The notes below the pieces were generated by a model. That model worked only from the letters and a program-made list of their open reading frames with translations, did no database searches and was not told the DNA's origin. A DNA stretch of 64,000 nucleotides, taken from contig NC_134035.1 of assembly GCF_964204645.1 (NCBI RefSeq), positions 9,114,501-9,178,500 on the forward strand, written 5' to 3'. Source of the stretch: Tubulanus polymorphus (Eukaryota > Nemertea > Palaeonemertea > Tubulaniformes > Tubulanidae). Both the position numbers and the translations under genes were made by a program. Below are positions 1 through 13,000 of this stretch, in pieces; within the stretch, counting starts at the first letter, position 1; the number at the start of each line of letters is the position of its first letter.

Positions 1-1031
1 AAAATTAGAGACTAATTTTTACTTCTTTCGTTTTTTTAAATAAAGGAAATCTCTACAAAAACGTATCTACAAATAATAATAAATAGCACAGGTGATAGTT
101 TTCATTTCTGTAACAAAAATCACTGCATAAGTCATGGAATGTAAAAAAAATACATAAATAAGAATTCTGTCAGTATTAATTCGTTTTTTTAAGTGCTGTA
201 CAGATTTTTGGTGGATAATTAAATAATGAACTCGTAATGAAATGCAAGAGAAAATAAACAATGAATGCAACAAAGACATACTCTGTTTTTTAATAAGACC
301 TGCTGTTACCGTAATATTGATTATTTTTGAGTTATGGACGGACAATTGTTTTCACTGTATCGATGACATCTACACTGGTATTAATAAACAATATTAAAAC
401 ATTTCTGATTAGTTTTACCATGTACTCTAAAACGAATAATTTAAGAGTCCATGGTTTTACATGCCACATACATTTAGGTATACATGAACTATTATATATA
501 AGACTGCTTTACTCATCAAGGGTGAGGGTGCAAGAGGTGCATACCCTATCTCCCCCTAAAAATGTCGAGTTGCCCAGGGAAAATGAAAGATATTTAACTG
601 ATACCTAAAAATTTTCAATTTATAAGCTCATTCTCTGTACTTCCAAAAGTTAGTAAACGTTTTGCAATGAGCTTTCTTTCAGGGATGCCCTTTTCATTAT
701 ATAATGTGCCCTATTTTGGGGGTGCACCCCTCCCTGAATCAGACGCTAGGTCCACCCCTGCTCATTAAGCTTTGAAAAAAGCAATCTCATCAGAACTTCA
801 TCCACTTCATTGGTATAGAGGTTCTAAGCAGTCGAATGTTATACAAGATTAAATTTGGGAAATGTGATGCATCATTGAGGCAGCATTTTTTCCTTATATT
901 TCGTATTGTTTAATTCCATGGATTCTTTTTATCCCCAGCTTCCAATGAATCTAAAAATACATCAAAAATTCCGAAATCACATTCAAAATTCAGTTAAAAA
1001 CAAGTTTTTTACTAGTGACACTCCAAAAATT
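1..1031. other. Downstream flank of the kinesin gene, with one dispersed repeat
   Basis: No exon is supported here. About 500-770 there is a repeat related to 35190-35400: both copies share a GGGGGTGCAC stretch next to a CCTATTTTGG run and end in a tract reading 'ccacccctg' or 'ccgcccct'. The rest is AT-rich sequence that should include the kinesin 3' UTR. I saw no convincing poly(A) signal close to the stop. Confidence 0.4.
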
Positions 1032-4000
1032 CTACTCACCAGTAACCGAGACATTCGTCAGATTCGATTTCCTCAACTGGATTTCATCTTGAGACATTTG
1101 TCTCAGATCTTTACGCGATATTCTGACCGGGGTCAGAGCACCGGGTTCGGCCGACTGATCCACAGCGGTAGACGCTTCAAACATGTCACCCTGCGATCTC
1201 TCAGGCCGCGGAGTATCCCTGGAAATAGTTAAAATAGTTACAGGATGAATTACATTCCGATCTTACAAATCCCTGTTGAGTGCCACAGAAGAGGAAAGAA
1301 AACAATACCTGTTTGATTTCGGTGTTCTCACACTATCCGGCGTTATATCCACACCTTCAGTAGCACCGATATGAGCCATCAATTCTCTCATCTTCCTCTT
1401 CAAATCGCGACTAGTTTTTTTGTAATAATACAGATCTTTCTCCAGCTGATGAATCCTACGGATTAGATAACGGGTTATTCATTTATTATGTAAGCATCAG
1501 GGCAGGGCTAAGGGCAATTGCATACTAGAATGTATGTGCAAAAATGAGTCAGGGGAAGGGGTTCATGCTGTTGAAAAAATACAATTGCTTTCCCTGGAAC
1601 AATTTGCTACTCTAAAAATCCCTAAAAAATTGTTCTAATTCTTTATTTTTCGCCTTATAGTGTTCCTGAAATTTGTATTCTGATTAAAGCCATATTATGG
1701 CTTCGATCAGACATGCAGAAAGCAGCAAAGATCGAACATTCATTCAAAGATTTTTTCACAATAAACGTCAAACACTAGTACCCGGTATCTTACACGGAAA
1801 ATTTCCAGTACCGCGTAGTGTCTGACAATAAAGTTTAACGATGATTTGTGCTATCATTCTTACAGGATTTGGGTGATACGTATATACAACATATTTTGTC
1901 CACTAATTGTGCATAGAATTGATGGCTGTCTGCTACCTATCGTACACATTTCGTAAGATCTGACTCACAGGTCCTAGCTAGACCATGCGTACGTACTATA
2001 TGGATGGCCCCTAATGCTAGGATTGCCAGTTCTATATTCTCAGGGTTCAGTTTCAGTGACTAGGTGTAAATACAGCCAATAACAAATTGACTGTTAATTG
2101 TGGAGTGCTATACCATATTCATAAGACTAAGAGGCTAATCCTTAACTCGCACAAGAGATAAATAAACTCACTTGGTTTCTTGTGAATAGTCAATTTTAGT
2201 CAAGTCTGATTGACTACCTCCGAGTTGTTTCATTAATGCTTGGATTTGTTGTTCGTATTCCTGCTGTTGCTGCGTCAGTTTACGATCCATCTCTAAAGTG
2301 TTGTGTTCCAGCGTGTTCTCCATCTCTTTCACCAGACGTTCCTGTTCATCGATTTTCATCTGAAATCACAAATAGTCCGATAGATAATTAGAATAACACA
2401 GATAAATGAAGACCGGTAAGGTTGAAAAAACTGATACCTTGTTTCTGCTAAATAATTTACCTGGCCGGCTGCCTATCTACCCTGTACATTACTTTTTTTG
2501 ATATCATGATCAAGTATTATGGACTCGGCAGTTTATTGCAGTTAACAAAATGACGGATTAGGAGAAACAGGTATCATTCTTTTTTAGCCTAAACCCTCCG
2601 TTAGTGAACACTACTGTGAATACCTCCAAACAGTTTTTTCTTGGACCCAATAAAAATTCTCAAAGAAGTGAACCCTCTCGAGAGTGAATGTTTTGTAAAC
2701 GTGGTCAGCACTGTCAAGAGGTTTTTTTTTGTTAATTCAAAATGAATTCAGACATACCTCTAACTCACTACACTGTAGTTCATGTTGGTGTTCCGATTCT
2801 CTCAAATCGACCACTTTCTCAAAGTATTTAGACAGTAACGCTTTAGCATCCGACAGATTCAACATCTGCAGACGGCCGAATAAATTATCTTCACTCTGAA
2901 ATATAACATTGAAGCCGATGAAAGCAGAATTATCATTTCTCATCCCAATCAGGGTATCTATGTTGGTAGCTTATGTACAAAATATGTCCTTTCCCACATA
3001 CAAGTTGAACCAGATCAAAATTTAGTCAAACCCACAAAATCCAGATTCAGTTCATTCTGGATATTGATCTAATCTTAAAATCATTTAAGTCCATGAACTG
3101 TTCACATATATGTAGGTAAGATTATTTTTCTAACTTATCCCAAGAAATATTAGTAAGTATAAAGTACCTACGGACTATGCAAAATGTATGCTTTCCCTAG
3201 GCCGACTACTTTATATGAGTTGAACCAGATGTAAATAATTAACTATCAAAAGTCATTCAGACATTTTACCAACTCTTTTCTCAAACTCTTTTCCCTTCGC
3301 TCCCCTCACCTTCTCTATATCTCTCTCTTCGCGAGACTTACTTGGGAAAGTATCTGCGATCTACGAATGTCGTCTCGTTGATTTTGAATCGTATCATTTT
3401 TATATTCGATGGCTGCGTCCAACGCTTCGATCGCCTCATCCAGTTCTATCAGTCTGCGTTCCTCTTGTGGAGACAGCAGAGTTCCGTCGTGTAGTTTACT
3501 CTCTAAAACGTTACGTTGTCTGAGTAGACGCTCTTTACCGGTCGATAAACTCTTCATCTCTTCCATCAACACAACCTGCTGATCTTCGGTCATCGACGCC
3601 ACTTCTTGTGACTTTTCTTCTAGTTTCTTCTCGACCTGTTCGAGTTTGTTCGAAACAACCGAAATATCTTTGCTTAGAACTTGACTCGAACGAAGTTTCT
3701 TCATTTCCAGTTGACTTTTCTCTTCGAGCATCATTTCCTTTTTGGATACGATATCCTCGCGTCGATGTAGGTCCTAGAATTGATCGGAAAATATTTCAAA
3801 ACAAGACAAGAGGAAAATTCAAGACTTAATGAACAAAACCCATAGTTGATACACATGTAATAACAATTTATTCCAACAGTTTTGAAGTAGAGAAAAGAAA
3901 ATGTCGGAATCGAAACTGTCAGAATTAATTTTCAAATCATCAACTGTGGGTTTTGTTCATTAACTCGAAAATACTGAGATCAATATCTGTCTAAAAGTCA

Positions 4001-7000
4001 AAATTCTGGACGTTTTTCAGTGCTAGCATATTCACCTCTTGTAACTGAATGACTTGTTGTCTTTGTAATAACACTTTCTCCACCTCGCTGTCCAGCCATC
4101 TTTTTTGCTCATCCAATCTTTCTTGCTCTTCGCTGAAATTCATTACAAGACAATTCGAATCTTGTTACGGAGAACCTATTGCGGCTATCTTATTCACTGC
4201 ACCCTCAGACTACTGACACACAGATTCAGAGTGGTTTTACTGATCAGTGTAAAATAATCCCCCATTTAACAATCATATAAAACATTTAATGTCTCAATTC
4301 ATCTACTTATTGAATAAATGTATACATGATATTGCTGGTATTACAGGTAATAAAGTATATTACCTGGTATTACTGGTAGTTGAGCCGTGTCTCAGTTTTC
4401 GCTGTACAGCCGCGACCTCTTCGGTTTTTCGTTTCAATATTTTCTGTTGTTGTTGATTTCGTATTTCGAGTTCTTTGGTTTTTTGCTGTTCTTTCTGCAT
4501 TTCACGCTGTGGACAGAAATATCAATCATTCCTTATAGCAAACAGTACAGAGCTGTTCACAATAGATATCGGTGACCCTGAATCGTTGAGACAACCGACC
4601 TCTAATTTAGATTTTCGTTCTGTTTCCTCTTTCAATTTGCGTTGTAAATTGTCTTGTTGTTGCCTCATCTTTTCCACAGCATTTTCTAAACCTTGGATTC
4701 TGTAATCGTAAAAGAAACAGGACATTCAAAATACACGACGGCTCGGTCATACCGTAACTACCACTGCTATATTCGACTTAATCGTACTTACTTTTTCTCA
4801 TTTTGTTCCGGAATTCTCGTTATTCTCTCCGTTTCTCGTTTCTTTTTCTGAACGACTTGAATTCTAGTTTTCGCAGCCTCGATTTTCTTCTGAAACTCAC
4901 TGAAAAATATATGAAATTCAAGATTCCGAACCTACATCGACATTTGAAGCTAAGATTAATATAAAGTATATACTATACTCTACTAGTTCATATTTAGATG
5001 ATTTCATTTCTGGCTATAGCTACATGCAGTTTTATCTACCTTTGTAATTTACGTTTTTCGCTGGTTTCCTGTTTTTCCAGTTCAGCCATGGCTTTCTGCA
5101 TTTCCAAATGTTCATTCTTCGCCGTTAAATGCTCCTAATAAAACATTCGTAGAGTAGCCGTGTTAACCAGGTTTAAAATAAGTAACGAGACGAGTAGTAC
5201 TATATAGGTTAAATACTTATTTGACGCACGAGCTTTCGCTTCTAATGAATAGAAGCTTCATCAGGTGAATGAGTATAGTCAATGGAAAAACAACAGTATT
5301 TGAAAATTTGAAATTTGAAGTATTTGAAACAATGGAAAACAACTGTTGTTTTTCCATTGACTATACTCATTCACCTGATGAAGCTTCGATTCATTAGAAG
5401 CGAAAGCTCGTGCGTCAAAGAAATAGTTTACCTATACAGTACTACTCGTCTCGTTACCTAATAAAACAGCACAGTATAGTCAGTATATTATAAATTGAAA
5501 CGGTCCAACAGACCACTCATTTCTGAAATACCTTCTCAAGTTTTTTAATCCGCTCCGCGTATTGCTTATTGACCGTTTCAGACTCTTTGCTCGTTTTCAC
5601 CAATTCCCTGATCAACTGTTCTTTCAATCTGGAGAATATCAAACAACACAATGAAATCAAAAACTAGGATAGTGCTAGAATAAAGATAGAAAAATAAATA
5701 CGCTTGATATCATGGTTGTAGATAGTTGTTTCCAGTGTTGATAAATATCATGGAGAGGAACCCACAATATCAATTTAAACAACTGAGTTACTTTTGTTTT
5801 TTTCTTACGTTTTCAGGTGGAATCCTTTCAGCCACTTGCAGAGTTTATTTGAAAAACTCTGAAGGCAGGTGGAATGATTCCACCTGAAACATAACATTAA
5901 AACATTAACAGTTGTTTAAATTGATATTGTGGGTTTCTATATAATGATATTATTTTGTACCTAATATTGATCGCTAAATCTCTCATTTTCTGATTAGCGT
6001 TCTGTAATTTCAGCTGAGATTCTTTGATTTTGCGTCGTTGTAAATCGGTACTGATATCGTTCCTCATAGCCGAGTCTGTTCGACTGGCCCAGACTTCCTC
6101 AGAATCTACGGTATCTACTCCAGCACCGGTAGCAGCATCTGCAAAAAACAAAATACATCTCGACTAATATGAACAATTCAAACAAGTCAAAATAAAAAGT
6201 ACACAGTTCTGTATTGTAAATGGATTGTGAGAAAAACCTAGTTCACAAACAGTGGAACTTGGTTCAGGTCCACAGTTCTAGATTTTTTAGCCAGTTTGAA
6301 TTCAGGGTGACAATTTTCCACCAATTTACTAATTCGCTGAGTTTTCCTTACACTTTATTCTTTTTTTAATGAATTAGATATTGATAAAGAAATGCGTTGG
6401 TCGATCACATGTTAAACTCCCCAAGTTTTCCAGCTTTTTGGCAAAATTTGTCAAATTCCCTGAGTTTTCGAGGTTTTTTTCCAGGTCAGTGGCCACCCCG
6501 CAGAAAATGTTTGAGCAGAACAAGCATTACTTGTACTCACACTGGTACTCACACTTACACACACTATCTATCCATAATCATAGAACTGGACGAAGATGTA
6601 TGCGAAATTCAGCTGAAAATTTGAGTATTTTCTAATTTTCTTAAGCATACAATGCGATGAATTCCTATATCTACGGTACCTTGTTGTTTTTGACTTTTAG
6701 CCGAGTGGCTCAGCGGAGGTTTCTTATCTTTAGCACTTTTTGAAATTTTGTACGTTCCACGACGTTGAAATGGTTGACCGCTGAAAACGATACACACGCG
6801 TGAAAAATAGAGAACTTAAGATTTCTATTGAAAAATGAATCCGGGAATGAAAGAACTCACTCTTTATCGGGTTCATCTTCGGCGAATGTTTTCTGTCGCA
6901 CGTAGTCGTCGTCGTCCAACTGATTGACTAATAGCTGACTACGAGCTCGAAAACTCTGTAAAACACGATCCAACGAAATCAAAGCCGGACTCGTGTGGAT

Positions 7001-10000
7001 CTTACGCACTTCATTCTGAAAGAGAGACGCAGAGAGAATATAGCACATAATGCTTACAAATCCTGAAGCTTTACCGATGTCACCAGCATCAACTCATCGC
7101 TCGATAACCTGGCTTCACTTAGACAGGTATCAATCTGCAACTCTAGGATCAATTTCACGAAAAGGTTTAACTCTTAAATCAATTTAATTCCTTCATTTGA
7201 TTATATTTTTCGTCTTAAATCGATTTAGGAATTAATCCCATTTGAGATACTGCTGAGCCCAGAACCACACTACTGTATTGTAAATGGATTTTTCCTATGA
7301 GACGAGAAGATACACAATGTCCGTGTATGAAGATAACAAGAGAAATCCCACAATAACAAAGCCAAAATTGAAAAGTTCTATATCAGAATGATTATATTCA
7401 GGGGCGACGTTTCGGCTAACAACTATTAGCCATCATCAGACGAACTGATTTTCGGCGTTTTCCTGATCCACCTACAATAATATCCATCAATATAATAACC
7501 CTAATTGTTATAATTGTTCCATTTTCTGAATTTTCTAGCTTACTCACAAACTCTCCTTGAATTTACTGAATCTATCGATTCTTATTTCGTTTCACCTTGT
7601 ACCTTCATTTTCCTTGCCTTTTTTACTGGGTGCTTGCGATAGCGGCCTTAAGGCTTTGTTCGGCCCAAACGGAAAGCTACTTTTCTTTCTCTTTTTATAA
7701 ATGTTGTTGAAAAATTGTAAATTCTATTGTTTGTTTTTAGTCTCCTTTAATAACTATTCACTATTTCAATCATGCATTCACTATTTCAATCAAATATTAT
7801 TAGAAATAGATTCTTGATAAAGTAACAACAAATGGTTGAAAGGGATGCAAAATCCAGCGTGCAGAATGATACCTGCATTAATATAAATGTATTACCAGTA
7901 CCTGGTAAAGAAGTAATTTTCAAGGTTTTTGGTAGATTTAACTTACGCTGTTTTGTCGGTTGATTTTACTCGCCGGAACTGATTTCGCTCGTTGCTGTTG
8001 TTGAGCGTACGACGACTGATCTAATTCTATATCGGTACTGCTTCCTAGACTGACGTGTCGCTCCTGGAAATAGCAGAAATAGTTTTGAAGACAATTCTCC
8101 ACATATTTTATCCACAGCAAAACCTGTCTCAGGCGTAGCTAGATACATGAATATACCTTGCTAGATACATGAATATACCTTAATGGTTTTATCCATTTCA
8201 TCAATTCGTAATTGCTGTTCCACTAATAACTGCGATTGCTTATGAAGTTTTTCTTGCGTATCGGAAAGTTGAAACCGGTAATCCGATCTTTCATTTTCCT
8301 GCAACAGGTGATCATAGAAATCATGCCACAGAGAATCTATTGAAAAAAAAAAGAAAAAAAAATTTTTTTTCCTCGTGACTTACGAGCATTTGAAGATTGT
8401 TTTTGAGGTCGTTTATTTCTTTCGTCCGTTCGGCGAATATCTTCTCGTCGCTTTTCAAATCTTCTTGACACTGTAATTTAAAAGATCAAAAGTTTAAGTC
8501 TCGCCGAATTTTCCCTGATTTTTCCGCGCGATTAAACAAAATTCCCAGAGTGAATAGGAGAAATTTCTAGGTTTAAAACGTTACGATTCATTCAGTTTTC
8601 ATTGAGATATGGACAGATAAACAAACACATGGCATTATCTCCTTGGGATAAATGCATTTTTTTAACATATGTTTTTACATGTCTTTTACTCCCGTTTTTC
8701 AAACGTTATTCCCTTTTTCTGTGAGTTTTCCAGGTTTTTGGTAAAATTGGTCGAATTCCCTGATTTTTTTCTAGATTTTTCCCGGTGTTTCCCAGGTTTT
8801 GCAAGTCTGTGGCCACCCTGTAAAATGATAGTTGATTTGCTGTACATTATGCGTGATCGAACGATACCTTTTTCAGTTCATTATTGAGGTGAATAATGGT
8901 CTGATTTTCCCATTCATCTTTGTTGAGAGTATGCGGTACTTTACTCTTCAGTTCATCCATCAGATCCATCCAGTCTCTCAATCGTCCCGTTTGACTCTTC
9001 GATAACAATTCTCGGTTGAGTATATCGGTTAACTGTTTATAAGCCTCTTCAGCTACAACTCGATAATGTTCACATTCTGTTTGTAACCTACAATTAAATA
9101 TTCATCGATTAACCCAGCCACTTCGTCATCATTCTTTCAATTCCTGATTGTTCAGCACTTCGCCAGGGATATTTCTAATTAGAAATTACACATTTTATCA
9201 GTACACTTTCAAAAACTGATCGTCCACACTACATTTGTGATCAGGAACTTCATGAGACATTTTCAATTGAAAATGGATGATAGACACCAGACATTTTATC
9301 AGCACAGTTCATACTAGGAGTAATCATTTGAATGATTACTCCAAGGTTCATAAGTGATCATCCATACTCCATACTAATGTCAAATGTCTGGAGGGATGGT
9401 TCTATACTGGAGACTGATCATCAACTTTCTTTTTATTTGAACAGACATTAACTTGTAAACTGTATCAAGATATGAACATAGATAAAACAACAAACCTAAC
9501 AACTTGTTGTTCTAATGATTTTATTTGAGACGCATCTTGCTGTCGATCCACATCAGAACCAGCTGTGTAAAGTGACGTTCTTTGTTTAGCTAATTCTTCT
9601 CTTAAAGCCTAGAATGAAAACATTTTCTTCAAATAAATAGTGCAGGCCTATATAAATCCCATTATGGACAAAATAAGAGGCTGAATGCAAATGGACAACT
9701 AAAATACCGTACCTTAATTTCACTTTGCATTTCTTCCAGTCTCAAAGTCTGAGGATCACGATTCACAATCGGTTTATTACGGATGTTTCTAGCCTGAAAA
9801 ATGACGGATGATATTCTGAATTAATACGACACACACACGCACACGCACACGCACACGCACATAGAAGGGGAAGAGAATATCGAGATAATCGAGATACTTA
9901 CTCGATTAGCGTATTTCAACGAATTCAACGATTCATCAAAACTCGTAGACGCAGGAGAAATACAGCATACCATTAACGTTTTAGCATTACCACCCAGCGA

Positions 10001-13000
10001 ATCCTACAAATATATCGAAAAATTCAATGTTTTGAAACTCTGAATATTTCTAAGGTTTCAGATCATCTATACGTTGATGTATTCAATCCACGGCTAACAC
10101 TCATCGCCTCAAAGGCTAAAAATATTTCTAACTTTTTATGAGCTTTTTGTTACAAAATGATACATTTTATTATCATTTCATATCTTTAGATAACATAGAT
10201 AAGATGAATTCTTTATCTACGTGACATGTGTCTTAACAATATTGATTTGTAATTATTTTGAATTTCCACACCAGCCTCGTTTGGCCTAGAAGTTTACAGT
10301 TTAATACCTTCAGAATCCTGGTTATTTTAGCATCTCTGTATGGAATGTGAGTCACTTTCTTCTTAGGGTCGCCTAAAGCACTGATAACGTTACCCAAAGA
10401 CAATAAACCGCTGTTTATATGAATCGATTCTGGAATATTCAAAAGAAAGCGTTAAAAATACTGCCATGGAATAAAATTGGGACTGGCGAAAATTTATGGC
10501 TTACCTTTGAATCTATCACCGACGTTACCAGTTCGGTGAGCTCTTTCTGAACCGGCCAAATCGACGAAATGGAACTTGCTGCACTTGTAGAATCCAGACA
10601 CTGAAATATAATTGCATGTTTCAGAGGAATCCCTGGTTTAGACAGGATGGGCACTTTCCGCTAATTAAACCGAAAATTCCCTGAGTAAATTTGAGGAATT
10701 TCTGGGTTTTAAATGTCATAATTCATTCATTTTTCATTGAATCATGTACTGATAAAGAAACATGTGGCCAATAGTATCATCAAAATTCCCTGATTTTTTT
10801 TTGATTCCTTGAGTTTTCAGGTCGGCGCCCACCCTGTTAGAGATGAGATGAAATTGATACCACAACTTACAATCGATATCGTTGAGTTCTTCATCATCGG
10901 TTTCACTCGGTTTTCTGCCTGTGTTTTGTTCATCGGTCCATCTTTGTTCTTAAGACAAAATACGCATAGCAAACGATCAATAATCACCAATAACTGGTGC
11001 AGCGCTAAAGATGTCATGGATAATCAATCCAAACTCGAATGTAGTACGGTAAACCTTGTCTAGCCTAAAGTCGGACATGGCCTACTCCGACTTGTCACTA
11101 ACTTGGACAAAATCGAAATTACTTTCAGATTAAAAGCTGAATTTTTTTGATTATAAAACTTGGACCTCACTTCGCTGACAAACTTCGCCGCACAAAGTTC
11201 TCCGGTTAAGGCTAGAGGTTTACTGTATAACAACGATGTGAAATTTCGAAGAATATTCAATGTTGTTGGAATTTTCTTTTGTAATAGAGAACAAGAATTG
11301 ATTTCCGGTAGTGGTTTAGATAGACGATTACCGATAAGCATAGTGAATATAGAATGAGACCGACTGGAGTGCTCATTCATCTGAGTCGAACCGGTATGAC
11401 GCAATGATGACCCGGTTACCAGACACGACATCACTTCTTCGCTGGTCTGACATTCAACTTCTTTTATACCAGCAATTACTGAAACAATACCGGTACATCA
11501 TGAATCATGTATAAATAAAGAAACGTGTGGTCAATACAGGCTGGACACTTTCCACTGATTTACAGATTTACCTGATTTTTCCATGTGATTAGACAAAATT
11601 TCTGGACTGAGTGAGATATATTTCTAGGTCTAAAATGTTATAATTCATTCATTTTTCATTGAATAATGTATTCAAAAACACATGGTCAATAACATTATCT
11701 GGATTCCCTGAGTTTTCTAAGTTTTTTTGGTAAAATTTGGCAAATTCTCCTGATTTTTTTCTAGACTTTTCTGGTTCCCTGAGTTTTTCAGGTCAGTGGT
11801 CACCCTGTTTCTGAATTCCAAATTTTCCAGTTCAGTGGTCACCCCGATAAGGAACCATAAAACTTTCATTTCAACACTGTACTCACTTGTATTACCCTTG
11901 TCATCTTCTCTGATATGAATATCTTTCGGCGATTCTTCCGATTCTAACAAATCCTGCAATTCTTCTTTATAAATCTCGAGATACGACACTTTTACGGTGA
12001 ACTCAATTTCAGAACTTTTCTCCTGAAAACGAAGAAGACAAGTCACTCACTAGAAAACCTGAGAAAAAATGTAAAAATTTTCACTACAAGATTGTCTACT
12101 AAATATATTTATATAGAGTTTTGGGTATTTTGTTTAAAAACTAAAGGAGCCAAGGAGTTGTAGGGACCCAATATTATATCCCTTAAACAACCACCCTCTA
12201 TGTCTATGTTTCTCGAGCTTAACCCTTTCAGTGCGGTGTTTGAATCAGTGATAGATTTTGCTAGTACACCGCAATGCGGTGTATTGATGTAATTAGTAAT
12301 TATCTCTCTTGAAAGATGGCAGCACCTCTCAAACATAGTGAAATACTAGTAACTAACAATACACTGCGCTGCGGTGTAGACGCACTATAGTGGTATTCCC
12401 GTTATTCAACAGACTAGGGTGGAATTTTTAAAGATTTTCAAATTATCTCCAGCACTATAGGGTATTAATTAGTCAGCACTGAAAGGGTTAACCAACAACC
12501 ACATACTGTCTCTGGATAGACACTGTCTCTCCAGATAGACACTGTCTCCTGATAGACACTGCCTCCTGATAGACACTGTCTCCAGATAGACACTGTCTCC
12601 TGCTAGACACTGTCTCCAGATAGACACTATCTCCTGATAGACACTGCCTCCTGATAGACACTTCCTCCTGATAGACACTGCCTCCTGATAAACACTGTCT
12701 CCAGATAGACACTGTCTCCAGATAGACACTGTCTCCTGAAAGACACTGCCTCCTGATAGACACTGTCTCCAGATAGACACTGTCTCCTGATAGACACTGC
12801 CTTCTGATAGACACTGTCTCCTGATAGACACTGTCTCCAGATAGACACTGTCTCCAGATAGACACTGTCTCCTGATAGACACTGCCTCCTGATAGACACT
12901 GTCTCCAGATAGACACTGTCTCCTGATAGACACTGCCTTCTGATAGACACTGTCTCCAGATAGACACTGTCTCCAGATAGACACTGTCTCCTGATAGACA

